64,000 nucleotides of DNA from assembly GCA_030491005.1 (NCBI GenBank), contig JAKZMJ010000001.1, positions 124,001-188,000 of the forward strand, read 5' to 3'. Of this stretch, positions 61,204 to 64,000 are shown piece after piece (positions within the stretch are counted from its first letter, which is position 1; each line of letters starts with the position of its first letter). The notes below the pieces were generated by a model. The model did no database searches and was not told the DNA's origin. It saw only the letters and a list, made by a program, of their open reading frames with translations. The position numbers and the translations under genes are program-made. The DNA is from Sulfurospirillum sp. Its GTDB lineage: Bacteria > Campylobacterota > Campylobacteria > Campylobacterales > Arcobacteraceae.

Positions 61204-64000
61204 TAAAAAGTATCATACAATTTGCCTTAAATAAACCAATTTTAAATCATTTTTTATTTGTATTTATTTGTATTTTATCTGTTTTCTCATATTTTAATAT
61301 TCCAAAAGAAATTTTTCCACCCTCAGCTATGGATGCAATTTCAATTACAGGTTCTTATGCAGGTGCTAGTTCTGATATCTTAGATAAAATTGTTGTATCT
61401 GATATTGAAGATGAGTTGTTAAGTATGAGTCAGGTTGATAAAATCTCTTCAAGTATTAAAAGTGGTTTTTTCTCAATAAAGCTTGATTTAAAAGATGGGG
61501 ATGAAATACAAAAAGTTCTTTATGATGTAAAAAATATAATGTCAAAAATAAAAAGTAATTTACCTCAAGATATGGATGAGCCAAATGTTAAAAGTATAGA
61601 ACATTCTTTTCCTTTAATTACAGTTGCTGTTTACTCAAAAGAAAATAACAAGCAAGAATCAACAGAATATTTGCTTAAAATTGCAGATGAAATAAAATCA
61701 CAAATAATGCAATTAAAAGATTTATCACAAGTTAGTGTATTTGGAAAAAGTGATAAAGAATTATTGATTATTTTTGATGATGAAAAAATAAATGCTTATG
61801 GTTTAAATAAAGCTAGTGTTATTAATGCTGTGCAGTCTTTAAGTAGTATTTTTCCTATTGGTATTATTAAAGATACGACTAAGCATTATTATTTATCTAC
61901 TTTTAATGGTGAGAAAAATATATCTAATATACAAAATACAATTTTAAGAATAAATGGTAAAAAAATATATTTAAAAGATATAGCAAATGTTCAATATGTT
62001 TTAGGAGATGTGTCAAATGTTTCACATTTTAATGCACATAAAAATGTAGCAATAGGAATTAACAAAGGTTTAGAAGGTGACTCTATTGCTTTAGTTAAAA
62101 AAATAAAAAAAATCACAAAAGATTTTGAAAAAAAATATAAAAATTTACAGTTTGATACATATACAGATACTTCTGTTTGGATTAAAAATAGATTAAATAC
62201 AGTTGTGGCAAATATTTTATTTGGTTTAATTTTATTATTTATTGCTTTATTTTTCTTTATAAATATAAGAATTGCTATTGTTATTGCTATTGGAATTCCA
62301 ACTTCTTTTATGATAGGACTTATTGCTGCTGATTTTTTAGGATATAGTTTAAATATGCTTTCATTATTAGGAGCGTTAATTGCCTTAGGAATGCTAGTTG
62401 ATGAAGCTATTGTTGTAGGGGAGAATATTTACCGTCATATGGAAATGGGCAAAAGTAAATATGATGCAGCTGTTGATGGTGCTATGGAGATGTTTCCTGC
62501 TGTTTTAACAGCAACTGCTACAACGATATTTGCATTTTTACCAATACTGCTAATGACAGGAGATACGGGACGATTTATGCAAATACTTCCTATTATGATT
62601 AGTATTTTGCTTTTATCTTCTTTGTTTGAAGCATTTTTCTTTCTACCTTTACATGCAAAAGAGATTTTAAAAGTTAATAAAAATGATAAAAAATCTCACA
62701 AAGTTTGGGATTTTAATTATAGAATTTATACTAGAATATTAAGTTTTTTATTAAGAGGGAAATATCTTAGTATTTTTCTTATGTTATTTATTATATTTAT
62801 ATCTACTTATTATATATTTAAATCACAAAAATTTAAATTTATGCCAGCATTTGATTCAACACAGATTTATATTTCAGGTTCGGTTGGAGTTGGTAAAAAA
62901 ATTAAACAAACAGAAGAAGAAGTGTTTAAATTAGAAAAGAAAATATTAAAAAATGCAAACTTTGAAACTTCTATTTCATCATTGACTTCAATTACAGGAT
63001 TAAAACTTGATGGGAAAAATCAAGCTCAATATGAAGAATTTTATTTTCAATTATTTTTAAATCTTTATGAAAGAAAAGCTAGTAATTTTTTTGAAGTTTA
63101 TATTAATCCTTATTTATCTCCAAAATATGATGATACGAATATGATTAGAATCATAGATGCAAAAGATATTGAAAAAAAATTAAAAATAATTTTACAAAAA
63201 GATATCCAATCAAAGAAATTTGATGAATTAAAAATATTTGTATTACAATCAGGAATTGTAAAAAATGATATTGAAATAGCAATATCTGGAAATAAAAATG
63301 AAGTATCTTTAGCTATTAAACAACTAAAAAATAAATTAGGACAAATAAAAGGAGTATCAAATATATTTGATGATGCACTAGTAGGAAACTATGAATTAAA
63401 ATTCAAAGTTAATTCTTATGGTCATAATTTAGGAATTAGTGAACAAAGTATCTTAAATGAATTAAGACCTGTTTATTTTAAAGCCACATATGCAAAAATG
63501 TTTGATGATAATGGTATTGTCAATATAGTTTTTAAGAGTTTATCAAAAGATATTTTAGATAGTTTGGATACTTTTGAGATTAATACTTCTTCAAATCGAA
63601 AAGTATTATTATCGCAAGTTGTAGATTTTATAAAGCTTCCTGCATATACACAGATATTTAAAGAAAATAATAAACAAATCATAAGTATAATTGCAAGTAT
63701 AAATGATATTACTTCAGCTGAAGTATATTCTATATTAGAAGATGATATAAAAGAGTTGAGACAAAAGGTAAGACTAAAAATAAAAGGTGAAGAAGAAGAA
63801 AATCAAAAAGTTCAAAAAGAAATGATGCAAGCAGGTATAATAGCTGTTATTCTTATAATGATGGCATTGGTATGGATGTTTAATTCTATTATTAAACCTT
63901 TGATTATCATTTCTACTATTCCTTTATCAGGCTTGGGTGTTTTACTTGGGCATCTTATTATGGATATAAATCTAACTATGCCTAGTATGATAGGTATGGT
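61200..64000 (+). CDS. RND-family efflux permease (3' end outside window)
   Basis: Starts ATG at 61200, overlapping the stop of the FtsL-like gene, and stays open to the right edge (about 933 codons of an expected 1,000-1,050). The start MIKSIIQFALNKPILNHFLF, the porter segment FPPSAMDAISITGSYAGAS, the TM4-like GALIALGMLVDEAIVVGENIYRHM with the proton-relay Asp, and PAVLTATATTIFAFLPILLM are typical of HAE1-type RND pumps. The last bases begin the second membrane half. No membrane-fusion or outer-membrane partner is in view upstream, so partners may follow downstream. Confidence 0.9.
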   Translation, partial: MIKSIIQFALNKPILNHFLFVFICILSVFSYFNIPKEIFPPSAMDAISITGSYAGASSDILDKIVVSDIEDELLSMSQVDKISSSIKSGFFSIKLDLKDGDEIQKVLYDVKNIMSKIKSNLPQDMDEPNVKSIEHSFPLITVAVYSKENNKQESTEYLLKIADEIKSQIMQLKDLSQVSVFGKSDKELLIIFDDEKINAYGLNKASVINAVQSLSSIFPIGIIKDTTKHYYLSTFNGEKNISNIQNTILRINGKKIYLKDIANVQYVLGDVSNVSHFNAHKNVAIGINKGLEGDSIALVKKIKKITKDFEKKYKNLQFDTYTDTSVWIKNRLNTVVANILFGLILLFIALFFFINIRIAIVIAIGIPTSFMIGLIAADFLGYSLNMLSLLGALIALGMLVDEAIVVGENIYRHMEMGKSKYDAAVDGAMEMFPAVLTATATTIFAFLPILLMTGDTGRFMQILPIMISILLLSSLFEAFFFLPLHAKEILKVNKNDKKSHKVWDFNYRIYTRILSFLLRGKYLSIFLMLFIIFISTYYIFKSQKFKFMPAFDSTQIYISGSVGVGKKIKQTEEEVFKLEKKILKNANFETSISSLTSITGLKLDGKNQAQYEEFYFQLFLNLYERKASNFFEVYINPYLSPKYDDTNMIRIIDAKDIEKKLKIILQKDIQSKKFDELKIFVLQSGIVKNDIEIAISGNKNEVSLAIKQLKNKLGQIKGVSNIFDDALVGNYELKFKVNSYGHNLGISEQSILNELRPVYFKATYAKMFDDNGIVNIVFKSLSKDILDSLDTFEINTSSNRKVLLSQVVDFIKLPAYTQIFKENNKQIISIIASINDITSAEVYSILEDDIKELRQKVRLKIKGEEEENQKVQKEMMQAGIIAVILIMMALVWMFNSIIKPLIIISTIPLSGLGVLLGHLIMDINLTMPSMIGM

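Overview
The window comes from an AT-rich member of the Campylobacterota, most likely the Arcobacter group. This rests on lineage-typical housekeeping genes (hobA, the pimeloyl-ACP esterase bioV, mtaB, the kdsA-ribH-nusB-pyrF run), heavy use of A/T-ending codons, TTG/GTG starts and 'TATAAT after a T-rich tract' promoters. No rRNA, complete tRNA or CRISPR array was seen.

Bases 1-11500 are a catabolic region. A branched-chain-type ABC importer (livHMGF; livH runs off the left edge) is co-transcribed with a paaF-like enoyl-CoA hydratase. Next comes a three-gene operon: an R2-like diiron oxygenase, a 2Fe-2S/FAD reductase and an amidase. Facing it is paaG-paaH-paaX. The two outer promoter regions share ATTACA/TGTAAT inverted repeats, possible sites for PaaX. 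The pieces point to CoA-linked breakdown of phenylacetate or a related aromatic, but the ring epoxidase paaABCE, paaK, paaZ and paaJ are not in view.

Bases 11500-15450 are an insertion-sequence graveyard (IS4-like remnants, an intact IS5-type element, a further transposase tail) around a frameshifted agmatine-deiminase-like gene. Bases 15460-25350, all on the minus strand, hold a TauE-like membrane protein, a histidine phosphatase, a nearly complete catechol meta-cleavage pathway (dmpQ, dmpB, a GlcG-like gene, dmpC, E, F, G, H; no dmpI, dmpD or ring hydroxylase), an AEC-type carrier and an ExoX-like nuclease. A second IS5-type element with a 4-bp target duplication follows.

Bases 26900-48470 are mostly chromosomal housekeeping: EamA transporter, glutamate-synthase-like flavoprotein, kdsA, ribH, nusB, pyrF, LOG protein, aroB, an MscS channel with a long coiled coil, mtaB, a protease-dead FtsH paralogue, bioV, mog, mutS2 and uvrA. 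Inserted among them is a type IIG-like restriction-methylation gene translationally coupled to two small unknown genes.

Bases 48480-54330 are a second accessory region: IS200, IS3, IS5, IS630 and IS4 pieces nested or fused in series, then a small secreted protein, TTTAG-rich repeats, strong hairpins and a candidate 25-residue hydrophobic toxin-like peptide. Bases 54334-64000 return to core genes: hemW-like, rppH, lysC, hobA, holB, folP, tyrA, rsmH, an FtsL-like protein and an RND permease cut by the right edge.
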